From Paracoccus aminovorans (GTDB taxonomy: Bacteria; Pseudomonadota; Alphaproteobacteria; Rhodobacterales; Rhodobacteraceae): DNA of 64,000 bases. Positions 40,498 to 51,306 of the stretch are shown here, piece after piece (position 1 is the stretch's first letter; each line of letters begins with the position of its first letter). The notes under the pieces are model-generated. The model was not told the origin of the DNA, did not search any database, and was given only the letters and a program-made list of their open reading frames with translations. The position numbers and the translations under genes are program-made. Location: NCBI RefSeq assembly GCF_900005615.1, contig NZ_LN832559.1:2014837-2078836 (forward strand), in the 5' to 3' direction.

Positions 40498-41331
40498 ATG
40501 GGCTACAAGACCATCCTGACCGTCCTGACCGATGCCGGCCAGCAGCAGCAGCTGGACGCCGCGGTCGCCATGACCCGGCGCGAGGACGCGCATCTCGACG
40601 TGTTCTGCATGGGCGTCGACCATACGCAAAGCGGCTATTACTACGCCGGCGCCTCGGCCTATGTGTTCCAGGAATCCATCGACAAGGCCATGGCCGCCGC
40701 CGGCGAGCTGGAAGAGAAGGTGCGCGAGCGGCTGAACCCCGAGGATGTCCGCTGGTCGGTCGATTCCGCGGTGGCCCAGGTCGGCGGCCTGTCCACGCTG
40801 GTGGGGATGCGGGCGCGCTATTCCGACCTGGTGCTGCTGAACCGCCCCTACGGCCCCGGCGCCACCCCCGACGCCGAGGCGGTGACCGAGGCGGCGTTGT
40901 TCGAGGGCTCGGCCCCGGTGCTGATCGTGCCGCACGAACTGACCGAGCCCTTCGGCAAGAAGATCATGATCGCCTGGAACCAGTCGAACGAGGCGCTGGC
41001 CGCCGTGCGCCGCGCCCTGCCGCTGCTGATCGCCGCCGAAAGCGTCGAGATCACGGTGATCGACCCCTCGCCCAACGGCCCCGAGCGTTCGGACCCCGGC
41101 GGCGCGCTGTGCCAGATGCTGACCCGCCACGGCGTTACGGCCGAGATTTCGGTGCTGGCGCGGACCCTGCCGCAGATCAGCGACATCCTGAACCGCCGCG
41201 TGACCGAGATCGGCGCCGACATGCTGGTGATGGGCGCCTATGGCCATTCCCGCTTCCGCCAGGCGATCCTGGGCGGCGCCACGCGCAACATGCTGGAAAA
41301 GGCCGAGGTGCCGGTGCTGATGGCGCGCTGA
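40498..41331 (+). CDS. Tandem universal stress protein
   Basis: 277 residues forming two UspA-like halves. The second half keeps the ATP-binding signature (VMGAYGHSRFRQAILGGATRNML) and IMIAWNQSNEALAAVRRALP; the first (MGYKTILTVLTDAGQQQQLDAAVAMTR) is more divergent. A UspA gene between ccoN and fnrP is a known arrangement in Paracoccus and relatives, so a role in anaerobic survival is plausible. ATG 40498 follows GAGGAGAG. It may share the FNR box at 40354. Confidence 0.9.
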   Translation: MGYKTILTVLTDAGQQQQLDAAVAMTRREDAHLDVFCMGVDHTQSGYYYAGASAYVFQESIDKAMAAAGELEEKVRERLNPEDVRWSVDSAVAQVGGLSTLVGMRARYSDLVLLNRPYGPGATPDAEAVTEAALFEGSAPVLIVPHELTEPFGKKIMIAWNQSNEALAAVRRALPLLIAAESVEITVIDPSPNGPERSDPGGALCQMLTRHGVTAEISVLARTLPQISDILNRRVTEIGADMLVMGAYGHSRFRQAILGGATRNMLEKAEVPVLMAR

Positions 41332-41455
41332 CGCCGGCGGCGCCGCGCCCCCGGGCAACCCCGCCTCGCGCGGGGTGCCCGGGGCGAGGCCGAAACAGGC
41401 TCAGGCTTGGATCATCAGGCTCGGATCAGATGAGGCGGATCGGCTCAGGCGGCGA

Positions 41456-42205
41456 TCAGCTCAGCGGCCCGCCGTCGGAATCGTCGCCGCTTTCGATGAC
41501 CAGCCGCTGGAACGAAGGCACGATCACCCGGCGCTTGCCGTCCAGTTCGATCACCCCGTCGCGCTTCAGGGCGCTTACCTGCCGGCTGACGGTCTCCAGC
41601 GTCAGCCCGAGGTAATCCGACATCGCCTCGCGCGTCAGCGGCAGTTCGACGATGATCCGCCCCTCGGGCCGGCGCTTGATCAGCGCGGCCTCGCGCCGGG
41701 CCAGGATCACCAGCAGCGAGGCGATCTTCTCGCGCGCGGATTTCCGCCCCAGCAGCAGCAGCCAGTCGCGCGCGGCGTCCAGCTCGTCCAGCGTCATCTC
41801 CAGCAGGCGGGTGGCGATGCGCGGGTTGTCGCCCAGCAGCTTCTCGAAGGGCTTGCGGCGGAAACAGCACAGCAGCAGGTCGCTGGTGGCGGTGACGGTA
41901 TAGGCCGCGATCTCGCGCCCCGGCCGGCCCAGGAAATCGCTGGGCAGCAGCAGCCCCACCATCTGCGTGCGCCCGTCCTCCAGCTGCTGGGTCAGCCCGG
42001 CCATGCCCGCGACCACCGAGCCGACGAAATCCATGCGGTCGCCGGCCCAGACGACGACCTGCCCGGCCTCGTAGCGCCGGTAGAATTTCATCTCTTCCAG
42101 CTCGTCCAGTTCCTCGCCTTCGCAATGCGCGCAGACGGCTCGATAGCGGATCGGGCAGATTTCGCAGGGCTGCTGCGTCGCGCAGAGGGCGGCGTCATGT
42201 GGCAT
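41456..42205 (-). CDS. fnrP: Oxygen-sensing transcription factor FnrP (CRP/FNR family)
   Basis: 249 residues. Five Cys near the N-terminus (ALCATQQPCEICPIRYRAVCAHC) plus a later Cys (LLLCCFRR) can supply the four [4Fe-4S] ligands of an FNR-type O2 sensor. The cyclic-nucleotide-like beta-roll (about 40-125), dimer helix and C-terminal helix-turn-helix follow. The recognition helix LTREAMSDYLGLTLETVSRQ carries Glu, Ser and Arg in ETVSR, which in E. coli FNR reads TTGAT. ATG 42205 is needed to keep the Cys cluster; no good ribosome site is visible. It is surrounded by its probable targets. Confidence 0.94.
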   Translation of the reverse strand: MPHDAALCATQQPCEICPIRYRAVCAHCEGEELDELEEMKFYRRYEAGQVVVWAGDRMDFVGSVVAGMAGLTQQLEDGRTQMVGLLLPSDFLGRPGREIAAYTVTATSDLLLCCFRRKPFEKLLGDNPRIATRLLEMTLDELDAARDWLLLLGRKSAREKIASLLVILARREAALIKRRPEGRIIVELPLTREAMSDYLGLTLETVSRQVSALKRDGVIELDGKRRVIVPSFQRLVIESGDDSDGGPLS

Positions 42206-42219
42206 TTGATTTGGGTCAA
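42206..42219. promoter_or_regulatory. FNR box between fnrP and hemN
   Basis: TTGATTTGGGTCAA, directly abutting the fnrP start codon and 34 bases from the hemN start. Suited to activate hemN; on the fnrP side, binding would cover the translation start region and could repress. Confidence 0.82.
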
Positions 42220-42253
42220 GGTCCTGGCGCGTGTTCCCGGCCAATATAGCAAT

Positions 42254-43609
42254 ATGGAACAGCAATCGCAACTTAAGCGGCTGGGACTGTTTGACGCGCG
42301 CGTGCCGCGCTATACCAGCTATCCCACCGCGCCGCATTTCACCGCCGCCGTGGCCGAGCCCGTCTTCCGGGACTGGGTCGCGGCAATCCCGGCGGGCGCC
42401 TCGATTTCCTTGTATATGCATGTGCCGTTCTGCCGCCGGCTGTGCTGGTTCTGCGCCTGCCGGACCCAGGGCACGCAGTCGGACGAACCCGTGCGCGCCT
42501 ATGCCGAGGCGCTGCTGGCCGAGCTGGAGCTGCTGAAGGCGGCGCTGGCGCCCGGGGTGAAACTGTCGCGGCTGCACTGGGGCGGCGGCACGCCGACGCT
42601 GATGCCGGCCGAGATGATGCGCCGCGTCGCCGGCGCGGTGCTCGGCACCTTCCCGCTGGCCGAGGGCGCCGAATTCTCGGTCGAGATCGACCCGAACGAG
42701 ATCGACGACGCCCGCATGGACGCGCTGGCCGAGGCCGGGCTGACCCGCGCCTCGATCGGGGTGCAGGACTTCGACCCCGAGATCCAGCGCATCATCGGCC
42801 GCGAACAAAGCTTCGAGGTGACCAAGCGCGCCGTGGACATGATCCGCGACCGCGGCATCGCCAGCCTGAATGCCGACATCCTTTACGGCCTGCCGAATCA
42901 GGACCCGCGCCGGATCGCGGAATCGGTGCAGAAGCTGCTGGCGCTGGCGCCGGACCGGGTGGCGCTCTACGGCTATGCGCATGTGCCCTGGATGGCCAAG
43001 CGCCAGGTGATGATCCCCTCCGAGGCGCTGCCCGACCCGCATGGCCGGCTGCGGCTGTTCGAGACCGCGCGGCAGCTGTTCCTGACCGACGGCTATGACG
43101 AGATCGGCATCGACCATTTCGCCCGCCCCGGCGACGGGCTGGCCCGCGCGCAAAGGGCCGGGCTGCTGCGGCGCAACTTCCAGGGCTATACCGACGACCG
43201 GGCCGAGGTGCTGGTGGGCCTGGGCGCCTCGTCGATCTCGCGCTTCCCGCAGGGCTACGCGCAGAACGCCCCCGCGACCGGCGCCTATCTCGGCCATATC
43301 CGCCAGGGCCGGTTCTCGGCCACGCGCGGCCATGCCTTCAGCGCCGAGGACCGCTGGCGCGCCCGCATGATCGAGGCGCTGATGTGCGACTTCCGGATCA
43401 GCGCCCAAGAATTCATCCGGGACCACGGCTTCGACGCCGCCGGCCTCGCCCGGGTCTTCGCCCCGGTGGCCGCGCATTTCGGCGCCATGGTGGAAACCGA
43501 CGCCGCCGGCCTGCGCATCACCCCCGAAGGCCGGCCGCTGACGCGGATGATCGCGCGCATGTTCGACGGCTACGACATGGCCGCCTCGGGCCATTCCGCC
43601 GCGATCTGA
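42254..43609 (+). CDS. hemN: Oxygen-independent coproporphyrinogen III oxidase (radical SAM)
   Basis: 451-residue radical-SAM enzyme for anaerobic heme synthesis. The cluster motif is HVPFCRRLCWFCAC (CxxxCxxC, plus the extra Cys seen in HemN), preceded by PRYTSYPTAPHF. Further blocks: WGGGTPTLMP, EIDPNEIDDARM, GVQDFDPEIQ and the GYTDDRAEVLVGLGASSISRFPQGYAQN region. ATG 42254. It is divergent from fnrP with an FNR box between, so expected to rise at low O2, replacing hemF (26246). Confidence 0.96.
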   Translation: MEQQSQLKRLGLFDARVPRYTSYPTAPHFTAAVAEPVFRDWVAAIPAGASISLYMHVPFCRRLCWFCACRTQGTQSDEPVRAYAEALLAELELLKAALAPGVKLSRLHWGGGTPTLMPAEMMRRVAGAVLGTFPLAEGAEFSVEIDPNEIDDARMDALAEAGLTRASIGVQDFDPEIQRIIGREQSFEVTKRAVDMIRDRGIASLNADILYGLPNQDPRRIAESVQKLLALAPDRVALYGYAHVPWMAKRQVMIPSEALPDPHGRLRLFETARQLFLTDGYDEIGIDHFARPGDGLARAQRAGLLRRNFQGYTDDRAEVLVGLGASSISRFPQGYAQNAPATGAYLGHIRQGRFSATRGHAFSAEDRWRARMIEALMCDFRISAQEFIRDHGFDAAGLARVFAPVAAHFGAMVETDAAGLRITPEGRPLTRMIARMFDGYDMAASGHSAAI

Positions 43610-43616
43610 GCCCCGG

Positions 43617-43638
43617 TTTCTTCGTTCTCCAAATACTC
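43617..43638 (+). repeat. Copy C of a short post-stop interspersed motif
   Basis: TTTCTTCGTTCTCCAAATACTC, 8 bases after the hemN stop, in a convergent gap with polA. One mismatch in 21 to the copy after ndk. Confidence 0.65.
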
Positions 43639-43670
43639 GCCCGGCCGCACCGCAAGCGCGGCCGCGGCCG

Positions 43671-46475
43671 TCAATGCGCCTCGGCCCAGCTGGTCCCCTG
43701 CCCGGCATCGACGATCAGCGGCACGTCCAGACGCACGGCGGGATCGGCCGCGCCCTGCATGACGCCGCGCGCGACCTCGATCAGCGCTGGGACCGCCGCC
43801 TCCTCGACCTCGAAGACCAGTTCGTCATGCACCTGCAGCAGCATCTTCGCCGGCAGATGCGCGATGGCCTCGGGCATGCGGATCATGGCGCGGCGGATGA
43901 TGTCCGCCGCCGCCCCCTGGATCGGCGCGTTGATCGCCGCGCGCCGCGCGCCGCCGGCCGAGGGCCCGCTGAGGTTGATCCCCGGCGTATTGATACGGCG
44001 CCCGAACAGCGTGCGCACATGGCCGTTCTGCTTCGCCTCGGCGACGGTGCGATCCATATAGGCGCGGATTTCGGGAAAGCGCTCGAAATAGGTGTCGATG
44101 AAGGCCTGCGCCTCGGCGCGCGGAATGCGCAGGTTGCGCGACAGGCCGAAGCCCGAGATACCGTAGATCACCCCGAAATTGATCGCCTTGGCGCGGCGGC
44201 GGATCATCGGGTCCATGCCCTCGACCGGCACGCCGAACATCTGGCTCGCGGTCATGGCGTGGATGTCGATGCCGTCGCGGAAGGCCTGCTTCAGCGCCGG
44301 GATCGCCGCGACATGGGCGAGGATCCGCAGCTCGATCTGGCTGTAGTCGAGGCTGACCAGCCGATGGCCCTCGGCGGCGATGAAGGCCTCGCGGATGCGC
44401 CGCCCTTCCTCGGTCCTGACCGGAATGTTCTGCAGGTTCGGATCGGTCGAGGCCAGCCGCCCGGTCTGCGCCCCGGCGATGGAATAGCAGGTGTGCACCC
44501 GCCTGGTCTCGGCGTTCACATGCAGGGGCAGCGCATCGGTATAGGTCGATTTCAGCTTCGAGAGCGCCCGCCAGTCCAGCACCCGCGCCGGCAGGTCGTG
44601 GCCCTCGGCGGCCAGGTCCTCCAGCACCTCGGCCCCGGTGGAAAAGGCGCCGGTCTTGCCCTGCTTGCCGCCGGACAGCCCCATGCGCTCGAACAGGATC
44701 TCGCCCAGCTGCTTGGGGCTGCCGACGTTGAAGGGCCCACCCGCCAGCGCGTGGATTTCGGCCTCCAGCGCCGCCATCTTCTGGGCGAAGCTGCTCGACA
44801 TGCGGCGCAGGTGGTCGGCGTCGATGCGGATGCCGGCCATCTCCATATCGGCCAGCACCGGCACCATCGGCCGCTCCAGCCGCTCATAGGCGGTGGTCAC
44901 CCGTTCCTGCCCCAGCTGCGGGCGGAAGTGATGCCACAGCCGCCAGGTCACCTCGGCATCCTCGGCCGCATATTCGGCGGCCTTGTCGATGGCGACCTGC
45001 TGGAAGCCGATCTGCGCCTTGCCCGAGCCGATCAGGTCCTTGATCGGCAGGCAGCGGTGGCCCAGATAGGTCTGCGCCAGCTCGTCCATGCCGTGGTTGT
45101 GGGTGCCGGCGTTCAGCGCATAGGACAGCAGCATCGTGTCCTCGACCGGCGCCATGCGGATGTCGTGCCGGGCCAGCATCTTCCAGTCGTATTTGATGTT
45201 CTGGCCGATCTTCAGCACCGCCGGATCCTCGAGCACCGGCTTGAGCAGCGCCAGCGCCCGGTCCAGCGGCAGCTGTCCCTCGACCGCGGCGCCCGAACCG
45301 AACAGGTCCGCGGCGCCGTCCACATGGCCCAGCGGCAGATAGGCCGCCCGCCCCGGCCCGGTGCAGAGCGAGACCCCGACCAGCCGTGCCTGCATCTCGT
45401 CGAGCCCTGTGGTCTCGGTATCGATGGCGACCTGACCCTTCTCGACGATCTCGGCCAGCCATTCGGCCAGCACCGCCTCGTCGCGGATGGTGACGTAAAG
45501 GCTGCGGTCGATGGCCGGCAATTCCGCCTTGGCGGCCGCGATCCGCTCGGCCGCCGCCGGCACCGGCGCGGCGGGCGGCTCGGCGCCGAAACGCTCGGCC
45601 ACGCGGTTGGTCAGGGTGCGGAACTCCATCCGCGTCAGGAACTCCAGCAGCGGCTGCGGCTCGGGCTCGCGGATCGACAGGCTCTCCAGCGTGCGATCCA
45701 GCGGCGTGTCGCAATCCAGCTCGACCAGCCGCTTCGAGATGCGGATCTGCTCGGCATGGTCCAGCAGGACCTGGCGCCGCTTGGGCTGCCTGATCTCGCC
45801 CGCGCGCGCCAGCAGGGTTTCAAGATCGCCATATTCGCCAATCAGTTGCGCGGCGGTCTTGATGCCGATTCCAGGGGCGCCCGGCACGTTGTCGATGGAA
45901 TCGCCGGCCAGGGCCTGCACGTCCACCACCCGTTCGGGGCCGACGCCGAACTTCTCGCGCACCTCGTCGGGACCGATGGGCTTGCCCTTGATCGGGTCCA
46001 GCATCTCGACGCCGCCGCCGACCAGCTGCATCAGGTCCTTGTCGCTGCTGATGATGGTGACGCGCCCGCCGGCATCGCGCGCCCGGCAGGACAGCGCCGC
46101 GATGATGTCGTCGGCCTCGTAGCCCTCGGTCTCGATGCAGGCGATGTTGAACGCCCGCGTCGCCTCGCGGGTCAGGGGAAACTGCGGCCGCAGATCCTCG
46201 GGCGGCTCGGGCCGGTTCGCCTTGTAGAGCGGATAGATGTCGTTGCGGAATGTCTTGGAACTGTGGTCGAAGATCACCGCCGCATGGGTCGGCTGGTCCG
46301 AACCCGAGCCGTCCTGGATGTATTTCCACAGCATGTTGCAGAAACCGGCGACCGCCCCGATGGGCAACCCGTCCGAGCGCCGCGTCAGCGGCGGCAGCGC
46401 GTGATAAGCGCGAAAGATGAAGGCCGAGCCGTCGATCAGATGCAGGTGATGGCCCTTGCCGAATACGTCCGTCAT
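43671..46475 (-). CDS. polA: DNA polymerase I
   Basis: 934-residue repair and Okazaki-maturation polymerase with three domains. 5'-nuclease (residues 1-300: HLIDGSAFIFRAYHALPPL, VTIISSDKDLMQLVG, ALAGDSIDNVPGAPGIGIKTA). 3'-5' exonuclease (about 320-520) with VAIDTETTGLDEMQ, IGQNIKYDWKML and a YAAEDAEVTWRL end, so proofreading residues look intact. Polymerase (about 540-934): LASTDPNLQNIPVRT, SLDYSQIELRILAH (motif A), RRAKAINFGVIYGISGFGL (motif B), LQVHDELVFEV (motif C). ATG 46475 is preferred over 46520. Confidence 0.97.
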   Translation of the reverse strand: MTDVFGKGHHLHLIDGSAFIFRAYHALPPLTRRSDGLPIGAVAGFCNMLWKYIQDGSGSDQPTHAAVIFDHSSKTFRNDIYPLYKANRPEPPEDLRPQFPLTREATRAFNIACIETEGYEADDIIAALSCRARDAGGRVTIISSDKDLMQLVGGGVEMLDPIKGKPIGPDEVREKFGVGPERVVDVQALAGDSIDNVPGAPGIGIKTAAQLIGEYGDLETLLARAGEIRQPKRRQVLLDHAEQIRISKRLVELDCDTPLDRTLESLSIREPEPQPLLEFLTRMEFRTLTNRVAERFGAEPPAAPVPAAAERIAAAKAELPAIDRSLYVTIRDEAVLAEWLAEIVEKGQVAIDTETTGLDEMQARLVGVSLCTGPGRAAYLPLGHVDGAADLFGSGAAVEGQLPLDRALALLKPVLEDPAVLKIGQNIKYDWKMLARHDIRMAPVEDTMLLSYALNAGTHNHGMDELAQTYLGHRCLPIKDLIGSGKAQIGFQQVAIDKAAEYAAEDAEVTWRLWHHFRPQLGQERVTTAYERLERPMVPVLADMEMAGIRIDADHLRRMSSSFAQKMAALEAEIHALAGGPFNVGSPKQLGEILFERMGLSGGKQGKTGAFSTGAEVLEDLAAEGHDLPARVLDWRALSKLKSTYTDALPLHVNAETRRVHTCYSIAGAQTGRLASTDPNLQNIPVRTEEGRRIREAFIAAEGHRLVSLDYSQIELRILAHVAAIPALKQAFRDGIDIHAMTASQMFGVPVEGMDPMIRRRAKAINFGVIYGISGFGLSRNLRIPRAEAQAFIDTYFERFPEIRAYMDRTVAEAKQNGHVRTLFGRRINTPGINLSGPSAGGARRAAINAPIQGAAADIIRRAMIRMPEAIAHLPAKMLLQVHDELVFEVEEAAVPALIEVARGVMQGAADPAVRLDVPLIVDAGQGTSWAEAH

Positions 46476-46552
46476 CTGCGCCCCATCCTTCTGCCGCCCT
46501 TCGAAAGCCCTTGATGCCACGAAGCGCCGACCGGGCCAAGGGCGCCCCCGGC

Positions 46553-46581
46553 TTTCTCCGTTTCGGAAATACTCCCGCCGG
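46553..46581 (+). repeat. Copy D of a short interspersed motif
   Basis: TTTCTCCGTTTCGGAAATAC then TCCCGCCGG, a diverged copy between polA and the zinc-finger gene. It points the opposite way to the others relative to the upstream gene. Confidence 0.4.
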
Positions 46582-46617
46582 AGGCCAGCGACCGTGCCGC
46601 CTTCCGCAAGGCGCGGA

Positions 46618-48197
<1,580 letters not shown>

Positions 48198-48209
48198 CGG
48201 CGGGTCTCC

Positions 48210-49787
48210 TCAATCGCTGAACAGATGTTCGGTCGCGGCCAGTTTCAGCGCGGTATCGGGCAGCACGTCAAGGAAACGCGCCAGCTGCGCGGCATTCTCC
48301 TCGGTCGCGCGCCAGGGGGCGATGGCCTGGAATCCGGGAAAGTCCATGTCGCGCAGCCGCTCGGCCTCGTGTTCCAGGTCGGCGCGCACGGTGGGCAGCA
48401 GCCGCTCGACCACCTCGGGCGCGGTCTGCGCCCCGGCCAGGCCGACCCGGGCGATATGCCCGCGCAGATAGTCGTCGTCGAATTGCGAATCGACCAGCAG
48501 CAGCCGGGTGTCGGCCTTGTCGGACATCAGGTCCTGGATCAGGTGCAGCGCCGAGGGGTCCAGGCAGATCACCAGCTGGTTCGACTGGAAATGCTCGAAC
48601 AGCAGCCGGATCAGGGCGCGGCGATGGCGGTCGCGCTTTTCCAGCGTGGTCTCGACGCCGCCCAGGTCGGGCAGATGCGCCTGCTGCTCGTTGAACAGGA
48701 AATCGACGGCCGGAATCGTGCTGTGCCGGCGGATGGCGGCGGTCAGCCGCTTGGCCACATGCCATTTCTTCGACACCACCAGCAGCAGCGAATTGGCCCG
48801 GCCGAGGCTGCCCTCGGTCTCCCAGAAGCGCTGGCCGAAGCGGCGCCCGACCCGGCCCTGCCCGGTCAGGAAGCGGAAGAGGCCGGTCGCCTCGTTCGAG
48901 ATCGGGAAATGCACCCCCGAGGCGGCCCAGAGCGCGCCCAGCCGCTCGCGCAGCCGGATCGCCTCGGGGCTGATCTTGCGCGCGAACAGGTAGTTCTGCC
49001 CCATCAACAGGTCGTAGTGATCGTTATAGAAGGTGACGGGCATGCCGTAGTCGGTGAAGACCAGATAGGTCAGCGTCCGGGTGCGGATCTCCTTGCGGGG
49101 CACGACATGGGGGACGATGGTCTGGAAGAAGGTCTCGTCCGGGATCCAGGTGGTGGCGAAAAAGCGCAGCACGTCGGGCCGGGTGGCGCAGAACTCCAGC
49201 ACCTTCTCGACGGTCTGGCGCCGCAGGCACCACCATTGCGAACCGATCATGACCTGGATGTCGGCGGGAATCCGCCGCGTCAGGCCGAATCGCTTCTGAA
49301 GGTCGTAGCTGGTGTAGAACAGCCACTTCCGCGTGCGCTCGTTGAACCAGTGCCGATAGATCAGCCGCTCTTCCTTGAACCCGGTCTTGATCCAGTCGGA
49401 TTCGAAGAAGTCGAAGCTTTCGATATAGTCGCAGTCCTCGGCGTCCAGGAAGGCATGGGCGTATTCGGCGGACTTGATCGGCATGCAATCGCCGGACAAC
49501 ATGTAGAAATGCGTCGCCTGCGGAAAGGCCTCGACGGCCGAGCGCACCGCCTCCAGCGTGGCGCCGACCAGCGACCACTCGCCCCAGCCGCATTTCCAGC
49601 GCCGCCGCACGAAGACCACCGAAGGATTTCCGGCCAGGGCGGTGCGGATCAGGTCGAAGTCCCTGGGGTTGGCGCGGCCGTCGAAATGAATCGAAACGTA
49701 ATCGCCCGAGGCGGTCAGCCGCTTCGCCTGCGCGATGACCCCTTTGGGGTCCTTGTGGCAGAGCAGAATGAAGGCAATTCGCGCCAT
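48210..49787 (-). CDS. Core-2/I-branching-type glycosyltransferase (GT14-like) with C-terminal extension
   Basis: 525 residues. N-terminal half resembles beta-1,6-N-acetylglucosaminyltransferases: RIAFILLCHKDPKGVIAQ, YVSIHFDGRANPRDFDLI, RRRWKCGWGEWSLVGATLEA, THFYMLSGDCMPIKSAEY, GSQWWCLRRQTVEKVLEFC and TWIPDETFFQTIVP. The C-terminal part (about 330-525; KRLTAAIRRHSTIPAVDFLFN, HLIQDLMSDKADTRLLLVDSQF) is an extra domain I cannot name with certainty, common in Rhodobacteraceae versions. It probably builds a surface glycan. ATG 49787; divergent from a sulfotransferase gene. Confidence 0.87.
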   Translation of the reverse strand: MARIAFILLCHKDPKGVIAQAKRLTASGDYVSIHFDGRANPRDFDLIRTALAGNPSVVFVRRRWKCGWGEWSLVGATLEAVRSAVEAFPQATHFYMLSGDCMPIKSAEYAHAFLDAEDCDYIESFDFFESDWIKTGFKEERLIYRHWFNERTRKWLFYTSYDLQKRFGLTRRIPADIQVMIGSQWWCLRRQTVEKVLEFCATRPDVLRFFATTWIPDETFFQTIVPHVVPRKEIRTRTLTYLVFTDYGMPVTFYNDHYDLLMGQNYLFARKISPEAIRLRERLGALWAASGVHFPISNEATGLFRFLTGQGRVGRRFGQRFWETEGSLGRANSLLLVVSKKWHVAKRLTAAIRRHSTIPAVDFLFNEQQAHLPDLGGVETTLEKRDRHRRALIRLLFEHFQSNQLVICLDPSALHLIQDLMSDKADTRLLLVDSQFDDDYLRGHIARVGLAGAQTAPEVVERLLPTVRADLEHEAERLRDMDFPGFQAIAPWRATEENAAQLARFLDVLPDTALKLAATEHLFSD

Positions 49788-49948
49788 CCGTTGTCCCGTC
49801 CCCTTCGGTTCGTGCCTCGAACGCTCTACAGCAGGTTGAATCTCTGCCGCCGATTTGCTTTGTGTCCTTACCGATTTTGGCCGGGTGGGCAACCCGGGCA
49901 CACCGTCCGGCAGAGCCGGGCGCAGAAATTTGAAGGGGATGAACAGGA

Positions 49949-50767
49949 ATGGGTTTTCCAGGAACTTGGATGACCGAAAGCGAAAGCATGGTCTATCGCG
50001 TGGTCCCGAAATGCGCCTGCTCGTCGATCGGGCAGATCATGTTCTATTCGGACCATGGCCGCTATTTCGATGGCGACATCCATGATTCCACCGGCGGGCT
50101 GCACAAATGGAACCAGGAGCCCAGCCAGCCGCTGATCGAGGAGAACGTCAAGTCCCACAAGGCGCTGACCTTCACCTGCGTGCGCAACCCCTATGCCCGC
50201 ATCCTGTCGTCCTTTTTCGACAAGATCGCCGGCATCCAGCGGAACGGCAAGCGCTATCGCGGCAATCTGGTACCGCAGTTGATCCAGCGTTACGGCGTCG
50301 ACGTCGGCAGCCCGGAAAACGACTTCCAGTTCGACCAGATCGCCAGCTTCCGCCGCTTCCTGCTGTTCGCGCGCGACACCATCCGCTGGCGCCGGCCGAT
50401 GGAGCCGGACATCCACTGGTCGGCGATGTCGGGCCATATCTCGACCTTCATCGTGAACGGCGGCCGCTACGACCAGATCTTCTTCACCGAGAAGTTCAAC
50501 GAGGGCATGCAGAAGGTGCTGGATGCCGCGCCGACCCCGGTGAAGCTGGACGTGAACGACGTGCCGAAATTCAACGAATCGGAGGGCCACGGCCCCAAGC
50601 GCGCCCATAAGGTCAGCGAATATTTCGATGACCTGTCGCGGCACCTGGTCTGGGAAATCTACAAGAAGGACTTCCAGCTCTTCAAATACGACTTCCACGA
50701 CCCCGACAACAAATACCCCCGCGGCGAGGTCGATCTCGACGAGGTCCACGCCAAGCTGGGCCGCTGA
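49949..50767 (+). CDS. Sulfotransferase family protein
   Basis: 272 residues. PAPS-binding start YRVVPKCACSSIGQIMFY (5'-phosphosulfate loop of the Sulfotransfer_2 type) and TFTCVRNPYARILSSFFDK (3'-phosphate site). The remainder fits carbohydrate sulfotransferases. It is cytosolic, without a signal. ATG 49949 follows GGGATG; Mets at 49970 or 49988 are alternatives. Beside the divergent glycosyltransferase, so it may sulfate the same surface polysaccharide. Confidence 0.87.
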   Translation: MGFPGTWMTESESMVYRVVPKCACSSIGQIMFYSDHGRYFDGDIHDSTGGLHKWNQEPSQPLIEENVKSHKALTFTCVRNPYARILSSFFDKIAGIQRNGKRYRGNLVPQLIQRYGVDVGSPENDFQFDQIASFRRFLLFARDTIRWRRPMEPDIHWSAMSGHISTFIVNGGRYDQIFFTEKFNEGMQKVLDAAPTPVKLDVNDVPKFNESEGHGPKRAHKVSEYFDDLSRHLVWEIYKKDFQLFKYDFHDPDNKYPRGEVDLDEVHAKLGR

Positions 50768-51082
50768 ACCCTTGGCGCCGGCCCGACGCAGGGCCGGCGC
50801 TTCCTTCCTTCCGTTTTCCCAAGACCCGCCGCAGACGGCGTCGCGACGCGACGCTTTTCCGCCGCCGCGACGCAGTTTCCCCCTTGCGAAACGCGGCGAA
50901 CCGGCTATTTTCCCGGCCTCATTCGACCGGCGGGGATGACCCGGGCCGTTGCCCCCGAAAGCGCAGGACTTGTTTCGCGCCTTGCGGTTGACGCGCTCTT
51001 GGCCTATGCCCGCCCCCAGAACCGAAATCAGAATCCGGGGCCGCCCAGGCGGGTTGCCCCCCGAACCACTTGAGGTTGAGAC
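50768..51082. other. Intergenic region between sulfotransferase gene and rpmF
   Basis: About 315 bp holding the terminator at 50775 and, presumably, the rpmF-plsX-fabH promoter. No further gene seen. Confidence 0.5.
50775..50810 (+). terminator. Terminator of the sulfotransferase gene
   Basis: Perfect 10-bp stem GCGCCGGCCC/GGGCCGGCGC with loop GACGCA, followed by pyrimidine-rich TTCCTTCCTT. Confidence 0.75.
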
Positions 51083-51289
51083 ATGGCCGTCCCTCAGAAC
51101 CGAGTTACCCGGTCCCGCCGCAACATGCGCCGTTCGCATGATGCGCTCGTCGCCGGTAACCCGAACGAATGCACCAACTGCGGCGAGCTGAAGCGCCCGC
51201 ACCACGTCTGCCCCTCCTGCGGCCATTACGCCGACCGCGAGGTCGTGGCGCAGGCCAATGACGTCGATCTGGACGAAGACGCGGCCTGA
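51083..51289 (+). CDS. rpmF: 50S ribosomal protein L32
   Basis: 68 residues: [22 protein letters not shown], then a zinc ribbon of two Cys pairs, [18 protein letters not shown]. First gene of rpmF-plsX-fabH, a widely conserved link between ribosome and lipid synthesis. ATG 51083 follows a TTGAG-type weak site. Confidence 0.97.
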   Translation: MAVPQNRVTRSRRNMRRSHDALVAGNPNECTNCGELKRPHHVCPSCGHYADREVVAQANDVDLDEDAA

Positions 51290-51306
51290 GCGGACTGACC
51301 GCAGAT

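Noticed and set aside
43674..46514. A 946-residue plus-strand open frame opposite polA
   Set aside because: Shadow frame; polA on the minus strand has complete motifs.
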